A DNA stretch of 9,893 bases from an uncultured Gemmatimonadota bacterium (GCA_903894655.1 CAITQY010000372.1:1-9893); one strand, 5' to 3'; shown: positions 1 through 7,725, counted from the stretch's first letter. Numbers and translations are program-made. Notes: a model not told the origin generated them from the sequence alone.

Positions 1-1008
1 GAGTTCCTCTGGCAGGAAGGACACACCGCACACACCACGCACGACGAGGCGGAGGAGGAGACGCGTCGCATGCTGGGTGTGTACCGCGAGTTCATGGAGG
101 GCTACATGGCTATGCCCGTGATCACTGGGCAGAAGACGAACTCCGAAAAGTTTGCCGGCGCCCTTCGCACCTATGCGTGTGAAGCGATGATGCAGGACAA
201 CAAGGCGCTGCAGGCTGGCACGTCGCACAACCTCGGACAGAATTTCGCGAAGGCGTTCGACCTCAGCTTCCAGAACGAACAGGGTGAACAGGCGTTCGCG
301 TGGAACACCAGCTGGGGGGTCTCTACGCGCATGATCGGTGGTTTGGTAATGACGCACGGGGATGACGCGGGGCTGCGGTTGCCGCCGAAACTCACGCCGA
401 TCCAGATGGTGATCGTGCCGATCTGGAAGACCGAAGAAGAGCGCGCGGCCACCGTCGAGATGGCCAAGCGCATCGCGGACGATCTGGGCAGCTTTAAGCG
501 TCCCGACCACGAGCGGATTCGCGTGCATGTCGACGAGCGCGCCGGGGTGAAGCCAGGGGCGAAGTACTATCACTGGGAGCTGCGCGGCATTCCGCTGCGT
601 ATGGAAATCGGTCCGCGCGATCTGGCGTCGAACACCGGCATGCTGGCCCGTCGTGACACGCGGGAGAAGCGTCCCATCAGCTTCGATACGCTGCGCACCG
701 AGTTGCCCGTGGTGCTCGACATGATTCAGGCGGACATGCTGGCCGCCGCCCGCGCCCGCGTGGAGGCGAACACGATTCGTGAGCGTATCAGCTACGGCAA
801 GTTCAAGGAAGTGATGGAAGGTCCCGGTGCGTTTGTGTATGCCGGCTGGAACGGGGATCCCGCGGTGGAGCAGCAGGTCAAGGAAGAGACCAAGGCGACG
901 ATCCGCGTCATCCCAGATCTCGAGTACCGTTCGCCGGAAGCGCCGACGACGTGCATGGTGACCGGTGAGCCAGCGAAGTACGAGGTCGTCTGGGCTCGCT
1001 CGTACTAA
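1..1008 (+). CDS. proS: prolyl-tRNA synthetase, type 3 (archaeal/eukaryotic-like), 5' end missing
   Basis: Cytoplasmic class II aminoacyl-tRNA synthetase that charges tRNA-Pro with proline. The reading frame is open from the first base, so the gene begins upstream; 335 residues are visible and, by the usual size of type 3 enzymes (about 480-500), some 150 N-terminal residues are missing. Visible residues 2-11 read FLWQEGHTAH, the motif 2 region of ProRS. TSHNLGQNFAKAF follows at about 74-86, and motif 3 (GVSTRMIGGLVMTHGDDAG) at about 106-124 carries the ATP-binding arginine. From about residue 130 comes the anticodon-binding domain (IQMVIVPIW...), and the protein ends in the typical short C-terminal zinc-like domain finishing WARSY with a terminal Tyr. 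Only one Cys (TTCMVTG) remains in that last domain, so it probably does not hold zinc by four cysteines. There is no INS editing domain in the visible part. The stop lies 5-8 bases before lysA, suggesting cotranscription. Confidence 0.96.
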   Translation, partial: EFLWQEGHTAHTTHDEAEEETRRMLGVYREFMEGYMAMPVITGQKTNSEKFAGALRTYACEAMMQDNKALQAGTSHNLGQNFAKAFDLSFQNEQGEQAFAWNTSWGVSTRMIGGLVMTHGDDAGLRLPPKLTPIQMVIVPIWKTEEERAATVEMAKRIADDLGSFKRPDHERIRVHVDERAGVKPGAKYYHWELRGIPLRMEIGPRDLASNTGMLARRDTREKRPISFDTLRTELPVVLDMIQADMLAAARARVEANTIRERISYGKFKEVMEGPGAFVYAGWNGDPAVEQQVKEETKATIRVIPDLEYRSPEAPTTCMVTGEPAKYEVVWARSY

Positions 1009-1013
1009 GTGAC

Positions 1014-2300
1014 GTGATGCCATCGTCAGAGTCCGAACCAGCGTTCCCACGGCGGGGCGGTGTCCTGCACGCGGAGCAGGTGCCCATTCCCGCGATCGTA
1101 GCGGCCGTCGGCACGCCTACGTATGTGTACTGCGCGAATACGATCCGCGCGCGGTTGCAGCGCCTGGAACAGGCGTTCGCGAGCGTGCCGCACCGCATTC
1201 ACTTCGCGATGAAGTCGAACTCGAACCTCACCGTGCTGCGGTTGCTGCAGGAGCTCGGGGCGGGCGTCGACATCGTGTCCGGCGGAGAGCTGTTCCGCGC
1301 CCGCGAGGCCGGTTTCACCGGGCATGATGTGGTGTTTAGCGGCGTCGGCAAGACGGTCCGCGAGATCGAGCAGGCGCTCGAGGAAGGCGTCCTATTGATC
1401 AATGTCGAGTCGGAAGCGGAGTTGGTCACGATTGATGCCGTGGCGGGCCGCCAGGGTGTAGTGGCGCCCATCGCGATCCGAGTGAATCCGGAAGTGACGG
1501 TGGACTCGCCGCACGCCTATATCAAGACCGGGGAGAAAGGACAGAAGTTCGGCATCCCGCGTGATGATGTGTCGCGTCTGGTCGCGATGGTACACGAGCT
1601 GCCGCATGTGGCGCTGCGGGGACTGGGTATGCATCTGGGCTCGCAGATCGGTAATGCCGACCCCATGCGCGACGCGTTGCCACGTTTGCTGTCGGCCATC
1701 GCCGCCGCCCGCGCCAATGGTCACGCCATTGCGTACATGGACGTCGGTGGCGGATTGGCCGTGCCGTATCATGCCGATGAGCGGGATGCCGATGTGGATG
1801 ACTACGCGGCCATTGTGCTCGCGGCGGCCCGCGAAACTGGTCTGACCTTGCTGCTTGAGCCGGGACGGTTCCTGGTAGCCGAGGCGGGCGTGCTCATCAC
1901 GGAAGTTTTGTATCGGAAGCATGCGGCCGGCAAGGATTTCATCGTGACCGATGCCGGCATGAACGATCTCGTGCGCCCGGCGCTCTATCAGGCATATCAT
2001 CGGATCGACGCCGTGGAATCGATCAACGGCACGGTCGTCGCCGATGTCGTCGGACCGATCTGTGAATCTGGGGACTTCTACGCCAAAGACCGGCCGATGC
2101 CGGACGTGGCAGCTGGTGCCTTACTCGCCGTGCAGACCGCGGGCGCGTACGGCTATACGATGTCGTCCAACTACAATTCCCGTCCGCGCCCCGCCGAAGT
2201 GATGGTGGATGGTGATCGCTTTGCCGTGATCACCGAGCGTGAACGCCTCGAAGACCTCGTACGCCTCGAGCGTGCGCACCTCCAGTGGAGAACTGCCTAA
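1014..2300 (+). CDS. lysA: diaminopimelate decarboxylase
   Basis: PLP-dependent enzyme that decarboxylates meso-diaminopimelate to L-lysine, the last step of lysine synthesis. It is a fold-type III (alanine racemase-like) barrel followed by a beta domain. Counting from GTG 1014: the PLP lysine is K67 in HFAMKSNSN; VDIVSGGEL is at 85-93; HLGSQIG at 207-213; the glycine-rich phosphate loop VGGG at 244-247; EPGR at 282-285; and the catalytic cysteine C350 in GPICESGDF, which completes the active site across the dimer. Its 428 residues fit the family (about 415-430). The start is GTG 1014 or the adjacent ATG 1017. Neither has a clear Shine-Dalgarno, and no other in-frame start lies close by, so translation may be coupled to proS, whose stop is only 5-8 bases upstream. 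The gene overlaps the next one by one base (TAATG). The family assignment is secure; only the exact start is uncertain. Confidence 0.97.
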   Translation: MMPSSESEPAFPRRGGVLHAEQVPIPAIVAAVGTPTYVYCANTIRARLQRLEQAFASVPHRIHFAMKSNSNLTVLRLLQELGAGVDIVSGGELFRAREAGFTGHDVVFSGVGKTVREIEQALEEGVLLINVESEAELVTIDAVAGRQGVVAPIAIRVNPEVTVDSPHAYIKTGEKGQKFGIPRDDVSRLVAMVHELPHVALRGLGMHLGSQIGNADPMRDALPRLLSAIAAARANGHAIAYMDVGGGLAVPYHADERDADVDDYAAIVLAAARETGLTLLLEPGRFLVAEAGVLITEVLYRKHAAGKDFIVTDAGMNDLVRPALYQAYHRIDAVESINGTVVADVVGPICESGDFYAKDRPMPDVAAGALLAVQTAGAYGYTMSSNYNSRPRPAEVMVDGDRFAVITERERLEDLVRLERAHLQWRTA

Positions 2301-2812
2301 TGCGGATCGGCTTACTGTCGGATACCCATGACCGCGTGCCTGCCGTCCGCGAATTGCTGGAGCAGATGATCGCCGGCGGTGTGTCGATTGTGATGCACGC
2401 CGGCGACTATTGCTCGCCATTCACGTTGCAGCCGTTTCACGACTTGTCGATTCCCCTGCTCGGCGTATTTGGACGCAACGACGGCGATCATGACGCGCTG
2501 CAGGCGGCGGCGAAGTCCGGCTTCGGCGCAACCGAATTGTACGAATCACCGCACAGCTTCGATCTCGGTGGCAAGTCGGTGCTCCTGATCCACGATCTTG
2601 CGGATGTTCACCAGCGATCCATCGACGGGCATGAAGTCGTGGTGCACGGGTTCACGCACATTCCCGAAATGATATCGCGCGGCGATTCGTTGCTGGTGAG
2701 CCCGGGTGAAGGGTGCGGCTGGCTGCACGGCGCCCCCACGGGTGCCATTCTCGATCTCGACACGAAGGCCGTCGAGTTTCTCAAGCTTACCGGTCCGGAG
2801 TGGAAGTACTGA
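2300..2812 (+). CDS. YfcE/MJ0936-family metallophosphoesterase with a substituted metal-site His
   Basis: Small (170 aa) cytoplasmic calcineurin-like phosphoesterase of the YfcE/MJ0936 family, whose characterised members are dimetal phosphodiesterases with poorly known physiological substrates. Metal-site motifs: D8 and H10 in SDTHD, D36 in HAGD, N60 in GRND, H98 in LLIHD, and H120 in HGFTH. The C-terminal part (VSPGEGCGWLHGAPTGAILDL, key residues PGE...G...G.PT) is diagnostic for this family. Two departures stand out. The usual GHxH is GFTH (F118, codon TTC at 2651-2653, where His is expected), and the usual HGH is HDL. The second metal could be bound differently, perhaps by H116, or lost. 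The start ATG 2300 overlaps the lysA stop (TAATG) with GGAG at 2287-2290, nine bases upstream; an upstream in-frame GTG at 2285 lies inside lysA and is less likely. It overlaps guaA by TGATG. The substrate cannot be read from the sequence. Confidence 0.9.
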   Translation: MRIGLLSDTHDRVPAVRELLEQMIAGGVSIVMHAGDYCSPFTLQPFHDLSIPLLGVFGRNDGDHDALQAAAKSGFGATELYESPHSFDLGGKSVLLIHDLADVHQRSIDGHEVVVHGFTHIPEMISRGDSLLVSPGEGCGWLHGAPTGAILDLDTKAVEFLKLTGPEWKY

Positions 2813-4353
2813 TGAACAGCCGTATCCTGATCCTCGATTGCGGTTCGCAGATTACGCAGCTGATCGCCCGCCGTGTGCGTGAAGCCCGCGTGTACTCCGA
2901 GATTCATCCGCCCACGAAATCACTCGAGTGGATCCGCGCGTGGAAGCCGGACGGCATCATTCTGTCCGGCGGACCGAGTTCAGTGACCGACGAGGGCGCG
3001 CCGACGATATCCCGCGCGCTACTCGACGTCGCGCCCGTGCTCGGCGTGTGCTACGGCATGCAGCTCATCGCCCACTTGGAAGGCGGGGCGGTGGTCGGCG
3101 GGGGGCGGCGCGAGTATGGACGCGCCGAAGTCACGGTGGACGAGCCGACGGGACTGTTCAGCGGCTTTGGCGCTGGGGAGCGGACCACCGTGTGGATGAG
3201 CCACGGCGACCATGTGGAGCAGGTACCTCCCGGTTACGTCGCCACCGCGCACAGCGGTACCACGCTCGCGGGATTCCGTCATACCACGCGTCCGATTCAT
3301 GCCGTGCAGTTCCACTCAGAGGTCGCGCACACGGTACGCGGTGCCGAGATCATTCAGAATTTCCTGTTCGGTGTGTGCGGCTGCACACCGGATTGGACGC
3401 CGGGACACTTCATCGATCAGGAGGTCGCGAAGATCCGCGAACTGGTCGGCGACAAGCAGGTGATTTGCGGACTGTCAGGCGGTGTTGACTCGAGCGTGGC
3501 CGCAGCGCTGGTCCACAAGGCGATCGGCGATCAACTCACGTGCATCTTCGTCGACACGGGTTTACTGCGCCTGCATGAGCGCGAACAGGTTGAGCGCACC
3601 ATGCGCGCGCATCTTGGCATCAAGCTGATCACCGTTCGCGCCGAAGACCGCTTCCTGAATGGATTGGCCGGTGAAGGGGATCCGGAGAAGAAGCGCAAGA
3701 TCATCGGGCACACGTTCATTGACGTGTTCGAGGATGCGTCGGCGGCGGCGGGGCAGGGTGCCGAGTTCCTGGTGCAGGGCACGTTGTATCCCGATGTCAT
3801 CGAGTCGGTGAGTGCGACAGGCGGTCCGTCGGCCACGATCAAGACGCACCACAATGTCGGCGGCCTGAAGCCGGACATGAAGTTCCAGCTGATCGAGCCC
3901 CTGCGCGAGCTGTTCAAGGACGAAGTGCGCAACGTCGGTCGAGAGCTCGGCCTCCCTGAGGAGATGGTGGGACGGCATCCGTTCCCGGGTCCGGGGCTGG
4001 CGATTCGCGTGCTTGGCGAGGTCACGCCGTACGCGGTTGATATTCTGCGCCGAGCCGACGCGATCTATCTCGAGGAGATTCGCGCCGCCGGACTGTATCA
4101 GGAGATCTGGCAGGCGTTTGCGGTCTTCCTGCCGGTGCGTTCGGTGGGTGTGATGGGTGACGGACGGACCTACGAGCATGTGATTGCCTTGCGCGCCGTC
4201 ACCAGCACGGACGGCATGACGGCTGATTGGTTCGCTTTTCCGCACGAAGTGCTCGGGCGGATCTCGAATCGTATTATCAACGAGGTCGACGGCGTGAACC
4301 GCGTGGTCTACGACATCAGCTCAAAGCCGCCGGCCACGATCGAATGGGAGTAG
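2812..4353 (+). CDS. guaA: GMP synthase (glutamine-hydrolysing)
   Basis: Converts XMP to GMP using ATP and ammonia from glutamine, the last step of de novo guanine nucleotide synthesis. Single-chain two-domain form, 513 aa, close to the usual 510-525. Residues about 4-195 are a class I glutamine amidotransferase: nucleophile C80 in GVCYGMQ, with H168 and E170 in QFHSE completing the triad. The ATP-pyrophosphatase domain follows with the PP-loop SGGVDSS at 222-228. The C-terminal dimerisation domain includes RHPFPGPGLAIRVLGEVT and ends in the conserved KPPATIEWE. The start is ATG 2812, which overlaps the metallophosphoesterase stop (TGATG) and has GGAG at 2797-2800 and GGAAG at 2802-2806 upstream; the reading frame extends further upstream, but that part reads as nonsense. 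The gene is embedded in a compact operon, and no guaB or XMP-related riboswitch is visible next to it. purF, from the same pathway, lies at the far end of the window on the other strand. Confidence 0.98.
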   Translation: MNSRILILDCGSQITQLIARRVREARVYSEIHPPTKSLEWIRAWKPDGIILSGGPSSVTDEGAPTISRALLDVAPVLGVCYGMQLIAHLEGGAVVGGGRREYGRAEVTVDEPTGLFSGFGAGERTTVWMSHGDHVEQVPPGYVATAHSGTTLAGFRHTTRPIHAVQFHSEVAHTVRGAEIIQNFLFGVCGCTPDWTPGHFIDQEVAKIRELVGDKQVICGLSGGVDSSVAAALVHKAIGDQLTCIFVDTGLLRLHEREQVERTMRAHLGIKLITVRAEDRFLNGLAGEGDPEKKRKIIGHTFIDVFEDASAAAGQGAEFLVQGTLYPDVIESVSATGGPSATIKTHHNVGGLKPDMKFQLIEPLRELFKDEVRNVGRELGLPEEMVGRHPFPGPGLAIRVLGEVTPYAVDILRRADAIYLEEIRAAGLYQEIWQAFAVFLPVRSVGVMGDGRTYEHVIALRAVTSTDGMTADWFAFPHEVLGRISNRIINEVDGVNRVVYDISSKPPATIEWE

Positions 4354-4357
4354 CCTC

Positions 4358-5872
4358 ATGCGCCTAATCACACGGTGTACGGTCCTCACGCTCGCCGCGA
4401 CGACGATCGCGCTCGCAGCCCGTAGCTCATTGACAGCGCAGTCGGCGCCGTCACACGGCGTGCGTCCAACGCGTCTGATCATTCGCGGCGCCACCATCAT
4501 CGAGGGCAATGGCACGCCGGCTGAAGGACCGAAGGATATCGTGATCGAGGGTAACCGCATTGCGCAGATCGTCTCGCTGGATCCGGTGGCGCTGAAGGAT
4601 GGGACGGCGAGGCGTCCGACGGGCGATGTGATCATCGACGCCACGGGGAAGTACGTGATGCCTGGGCTGATCAACGCGCACGGGCATGTGCAGGACGAGC
4701 GCGCCGGCATCGCGCAGCCGCTCGAGTATCAGATGAAGCTCTGGCTCGGGATGGGCATCACCACCGTCCGTGACGTGTCGAGCGAAACCCCGAAGACCAT
4801 ACAGCTGCGGGCGCGTAGCCTCAGCGGTGACATGATCGGTCCACGATTGTATGTGTACGCGCGCTACGCGTACATGCCGGTGCCGCGCAACGACGTGGAA
4901 GCACGGCAGCGTGTGCGCGATCTCAAGGCGCAGGGTGTCGACGGGCTCAAGCTGTTCGGCATGGACAAGGATGTGTATCCGGCCGTGCTCGATGAAGCCC
5001 GCAAGCTTGGCCTGCGCACGGCCCATCACATGGCGGTCGATGAGACGAATGCGTGGGATGCCGCGGCGGGGGGACTCACGAGCATCGAGCATTGGTACGG
5101 GGTACCTGATGCGGCGATTGCCGAGGGACTCCAGAGCTTTCCGTCGAACTTCAACTACGCCGATGAGGGCATGCGTTTCCGGTACGCCGGGCGGCTGTGG
5201 CGCGAGGCGGATCCGACGCGACTGCAGGACGTGCTGAAGGCCATGGTGAAGGCAAACGTCGCTTGGAATCCAACGCTCGACATCTATGAAGCCAGCCGCG
5301 ACCTACAGCGGGCGGAAACGCAGCCGTGGTTCGCCGAGTACCTGCATCCAACGCTCGACAAGTACTTCAAGCCGGATCCCTCCAACCACGGTTCGTACTT
5401 CGCGAATTGGAGCAGCACCGATGAAGCGTACTGGAAAGAGAATTACCGGATCTGGTTTCAGGCCGTTCGCGATTTCGAGCGGCTTGGCGGCGTGGTTGGG
5501 GCGGGCGAGGACGCCGGGTTCATCTATCAGGTGTACGGGTTCGGATTGATCCGTGAGCTTGAATTGCATCAGGAGGCCGGATTCGCGCCGCTTCGCGTGC
5601 TACAGCATGTCACGGCAAACAATGCGAAGATCCTCGGCGAAGAGTCGCGTCTCGGGCGCGTGCGTCCGGGATTCCTTGCCGATCTGGTGGTGATCAACGG
5701 CAACCCACTCGAGGATCTCAAGGTGTTCTATCCGCCCCGCGCCGATGCGGCCGCCGGTTCGGGTGGTGGGGTGGCGTGGACGATCAAGGACGGCATTCCT
5801 TATGACGCCCAGCGCCTGCTCCGCGAGGTGCGAGAGTTGGTGTCCTCCGCCAAACGCACTAACGGCCGTTGA
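4358..5872 (+). CDS. exported metal-dependent amidohydrolase (imidazolonepropionase-like)
   Basis: Amidohydrolase-superfamily enzyme (TIM barrel with flanking beta sandwich), 504 aa, probably exported. An n-region (MRLITR), a hydrophobic stretch at about 8-21 and a polar SSLTAQ before residue 30 make a Sec signal peptide, with likely cleavage after A27 or nearby. Metal ligands: H108 and H110 in NAHGH, a possible carboxylated lysine K198 in DGLKLFG, H223/H224 in TAHHMA, H245 in SIEHW, and D385 in GAGEDAG. The C-terminal block ILGEESRLGRVRPGFLADLV (424-443) is the family hallmark where the chain returns to the beta sandwich. Relatives include prolidase-, imidazolonepropionase- and xenobiotic-hydrolysing enzymes, so the substrate is not predictable. 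The start ATG 4358 has GGGAG at 4346-4350, and only 4 bases separate it from the guaA stop. Its stop overlaps the start of the MATE gene (TTGA), suggesting coupled expression with that exporter. A periplasmic site of action is inferred from the signal peptide. Confidence 0.88.
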   Translation: MRLITRCTVLTLAATTIALAARSSLTAQSAPSHGVRPTRLIIRGATIIEGNGTPAEGPKDIVIEGNRIAQIVSLDPVALKDGTARRPTGDVIIDATGKYVMPGLINAHGHVQDERAGIAQPLEYQMKLWLGMGITTVRDVSSETPKTIQLRARSLSGDMIGPRLYVYARYAYMPVPRNDVEARQRVRDLKAQGVDGLKLFGMDKDVYPAVLDEARKLGLRTAHHMAVDETNAWDAAAGGLTSIEHWYGVPDAAIAEGLQSFPSNFNYADEGMRFRYAGRLWREADPTRLQDVLKAMVKANVAWNPTLDIYEASRDLQRAETQPWFAEYLHPTLDKYFKPDPSNHGSYFANWSSTDEAYWKENYRIWFQAVRDFERLGGVVGAGEDAGFIYQVYGFGLIRELELHQEAGFAPLRVLQHVTANNAKILGEESRLGRVRPGFLADLVVINGNPLEDLKVFYPPRADAAAGSGGGVAWTIKDGIPYDAQRLLREVRELVSSAKRTNGR

Positions 5873-7236
5873 ACCTCGCGGGCGGATCCGGCCGGGACTG
5901 GCGGGGCGATCTCTGGGACATGGCGCGCATCGCCATGCCGATCGTGTTGATCAATCTTGGCATTCAGGCCATGGGCGTCGTCGACGCGCTGATGGTCGGC
6001 AAGCTCGGTGGGGCGGCGATCGCGGCGGTGGCGTTGGGGAACTTCTATTTCTTCAACGCCAGCGTGTTCGGCATGGGGCTGCTTTGTGCGATCGATCCGG
6101 TCGTCGCGCAAGCGGTCGGTGCCGGTGATCATGAGGGCGTCGCGCGCGGCGTGCAGCGCGGCCTTGTCCTCGCCGCCGTCGTGTCCGTGTTCGTGCTGCT
6201 GGCGCTGATCCCGGTGGAGTGGTTGCTGCTGACGCTCGATCAGCCGGCCGACGTGGTGCAAGACACGGCGGTCTACACCCATCGCCGGGCGATTGCCATC
6301 CTGCCGTTCTTTGCCTTCAACGTGTTCAGGCAAACGCTGCAAGCGCTGGGGCCTGTCCGCCACATCCTCATCGCCGCGGCGGTAGCGAACCTCGTAAACG
6401 TGTTCGTGAACTGGCTGTTGATCTACGGCAATGCGGGTGCGCCGGCGCTCGGTGTCGAAGGAGCGGGCTACGCCACCGCGATCTCGACGTGGGTTATGGC
6501 GCTGGTGCTGCTCGCATTGGCGTGGCCTCTGTTGCGTCCATCCATCCGGCCATGGCGTCGAGAGACGCTGCATTGGGGGCCGTTCATGCGCATGCTGCGC
6601 ATCGGTGTGCCGATTGGTGTCCAGTGGTTCTTCGAGAGCTTCGCCTTCGGCGTGACGGCGCTGTTCATGGGATGGATGGGCACCGCGTCGTTGGCCGGAC
6701 ACGAGATTGCGCTGAATATGGCTGCGCTGACGTTCATGGTGCCGCTCGGCATTTCCGGTGCTGCAGCTGCCGTGGTTGGTCGCGCTATCGGTCGCGGCGA
6801 CATGCCGTCGGCGCGACGCGATGCGGTGGCCGCTATCGCCTGTGGCGGCGGCGTCATGTGCATCAGCGGCGTGATCTTCATGCTCGCGCCAGAATGGCTC
6901 GCGACACGATACACGACCGAGAGTGCCACGGTTGCAGTCGCGGCCTCGCTGATTCCGCTGGCGGGCATGTTTCAGGTGTTCGACGGCCTGCAGGCGGTCA
7001 CCAGCGGCGTGCTGCGCGGCACGGGAGACACCCGGGTGCCCGCAATTCTGCACCTGGTCGCGTTCTGGGGCGTGGGAATTCCTGTCGGGATGTATCTGGG
7101 ATTCCGAACGCCGCTGCGCGAACGCGGGCTCTGGATGGGGCTCGTGGCCGGGTTGGCCGTTGCCGCACTCTTACAGAGTCTCCGCGTCGCGAATCGGTTA
7201 CGCCTGGATATTCGCCGAGTCGTCGTCGACCACTGA
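5869..7236 (+). CDS. MATE-family efflux transporter, NorM type
   Basis: Inner-membrane multidrug/toxin extrusion transporter, 455 aa, with about 12 hydrophobic helices in two homologous MatE halves (about 20-220 and 240-440). Members exchange Na+ or H+ for cationic drugs or metabolites. Acidic residues sit where NorM carries its cation-coupling residues: D39 in GVVDALMVG (helix 1), E256 in WFFESFAFG (helix 7) and D372 in FQVFDGLQ (helix 10). The block FDGLQAVTSGVLRGTGDTRV is typical of the NorM branch. The start is a TTG at 5869 that overlaps the amidohydrolase stop (TTGA). The frame is closed by a stop at 5860 and the next in-frame ATG is at 5920. TTG is preferred because the stretch RDWRGDLWDMARIAMP looks like the usual amphipathic N-terminal helix, but there is no strong Shine-Dalgarno, so translation is likely coupled. 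The substrate is unknown; an amidohydrolase-linked metabolite is only a guess. It is the last gene of the plus-strand run. Confidence 0.93.
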   Translation: MNLAGGSGRDWRGDLWDMARIAMPIVLINLGIQAMGVVDALMVGKLGGAAIAAVALGNFYFFNASVFGMGLLCAIDPVVAQAVGAGDHEGVARGVQRGLVLAAVVSVFVLLALIPVEWLLLTLDQPADVVQDTAVYTHRRAIAILPFFAFNVFRQTLQALGPVRHILIAAAVANLVNVFVNWLLIYGNAGAPALGVEGAGYATAISTWVMALVLLALAWPLLRPSIRPWRRETLHWGPFMRMLRIGVPIGVQWFFESFAFGVTALFMGWMGTASLAGHEIALNMAALTFMVPLGISGAAAAVVGRAIGRGDMPSARRDAVAAIACGGGVMCISGVIFMLAPEWLATRYTTESATVAVAASLIPLAGMFQVFDGLQAVTSGVLRGTGDTRVPAILHLVAFWGVGIPVGMYLGFRTPLRERGLWMGLVAGLAVAALLQSLRVANRLRLDIRRVVVDH

Positions 7237-7248
7237 ACCGACGACGAC
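7219..7248. terminator. perfect inverted repeat at the convergent gene junction, possible bidirectional stop
   Basis: GTCGTCGTCG (7219-7228) and CGACGACGAC (7239-7248) form a perfect 10-bp GC-rich stem with a 10-base loop. The repeat spans the last codons and stop of the MATE gene and lies just past the stop of the oppositely oriented ptsN-like gene. No U-tract follows on either strand, so a strong intrinsic terminator is not certain; the position between convergent genes is the main argument. It could also simply reflect repeated GTC/GAC-type codons. Confidence 0.45.
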
Positions 7249-7264
7249 GGTCAGTGCTCGACGT

Positions 7265-7717
7265 TCAGACGCGCTTTTCTTCGAGCAACGCCATGAAATC
7301 CGCCGGAGAACGAATCTCCAGCAGGCGGCCCGGTACGTCGCTCTCCTTGCTGAACTGCGCGATCTTGCCGAGTACCGGTAGGTACTGGTTCGAGACCTCG
7401 AGCGGCGGCGCGACGATGAGGAAGAAGAAGTTGACGGGCTTGTCGTCGATGGCCTTGAAGTCGACACCGTCTGACTTGCGGCCAAAGGCCACACGCAAAC
7501 GGTTGACGACGAGGCTGCGGCAATGCGGGATCGCGATTCCACGGCCGATGCCGGTGGAGCCGAGATTTTCGCGCCGCTTGAGCATCTTGAACAGCATGCC
7601 CTCGGATTTTTCATCGAGCTTGAGCAGCCCGATGAGTTCCTTGAGAATTTCGTCCTTGCTCGTACCCTGAAGCTCGAGCTGGACAGCGTCTTCGGAGAAG
7701 AACTCGCGCAGTTCCAT
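7265..7717 (-). CDS. ptsN: PTS EIIA-Ntr domain protein (PtsN-like)
   Basis: Stand-alone 150-aa PTS EIIA type-2 domain of the nitrogen-PTS (PtsN) kind, a cytoplasmic phospho-acceptor that normally regulates other proteins rather than moving sugar. The phosphorylated histidine is H65 in GRGIAIPHCR, preceded by the typical L.RE.LGSTGIG stretch at about 46-58. LIVAPP at about 99-104 and the ending ADFMALLEEKR are also family-like. The start ATG (7717-7715) has AGGA nine bases upstream on the minus strand, although that sequence is also part of a candidate -10 box. It faces the MATE gene, with 28 bases between the two stops. The usual partners (rpoN, hpf, hprK, rapZ, ptsO/npr, ptsP) are not in this window, so its phosphate donor and target cannot be named. 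The family call is firm; the symbol is used in the loose family sense. Confidence 0.9.
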   Translation of the reverse strand: MELREFFSEDAVQLELQGTSKDEILKELIGLLKLDEKSEGMLFKMLKRRENLGSTGIGRGIAIPHCRSLVVNRLRVAFGRKSDGVDFKAIDDKPVNFFFLIVAPPLEVSNQYLPVLGKIAQFSKESDVPGRLLEIRSPADFMALLEEKRV

Positions 7718-7725
7718 AGCACTCT

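Noticed and set aside
2713..2811. 33-codon N-terminal extension of guaA
   Set aside because: It overlaps the phosphoesterase coding sequence, does not resemble any GMP synthase N-terminus, and the ATG at 2812 has good Shine-Dalgarno sequences and gives the normal MNSRILILDCGSQ start.
3562..4245. Minus-strand frame of 227 codons opposite guaA
   Set aside because: No motif, and the composition is typical of antisense to a GC-rich gene; guaA on the plus strand is complete.
5800..7053. Open frame of 417 codons on the minus strand, opposite the MATE gene
   Set aside because: Its translation is a low-complexity mix of H, Q, R, D and E with no recognisable motif, as expected opposite a hydrophobic membrane protein in GC-rich DNA. 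The plus strand encodes a full MATE transporter with all key residues.
6219..7670. Long plus-strand frame (483 codons) running through the MATE gene into the ptsN-like gene
   Set aside because: It is out of frame with the MATE gene and antisense to ptsN, is rich in R/A/S/H, and shows no domain. It exists because GC-rich sequence has few stops.
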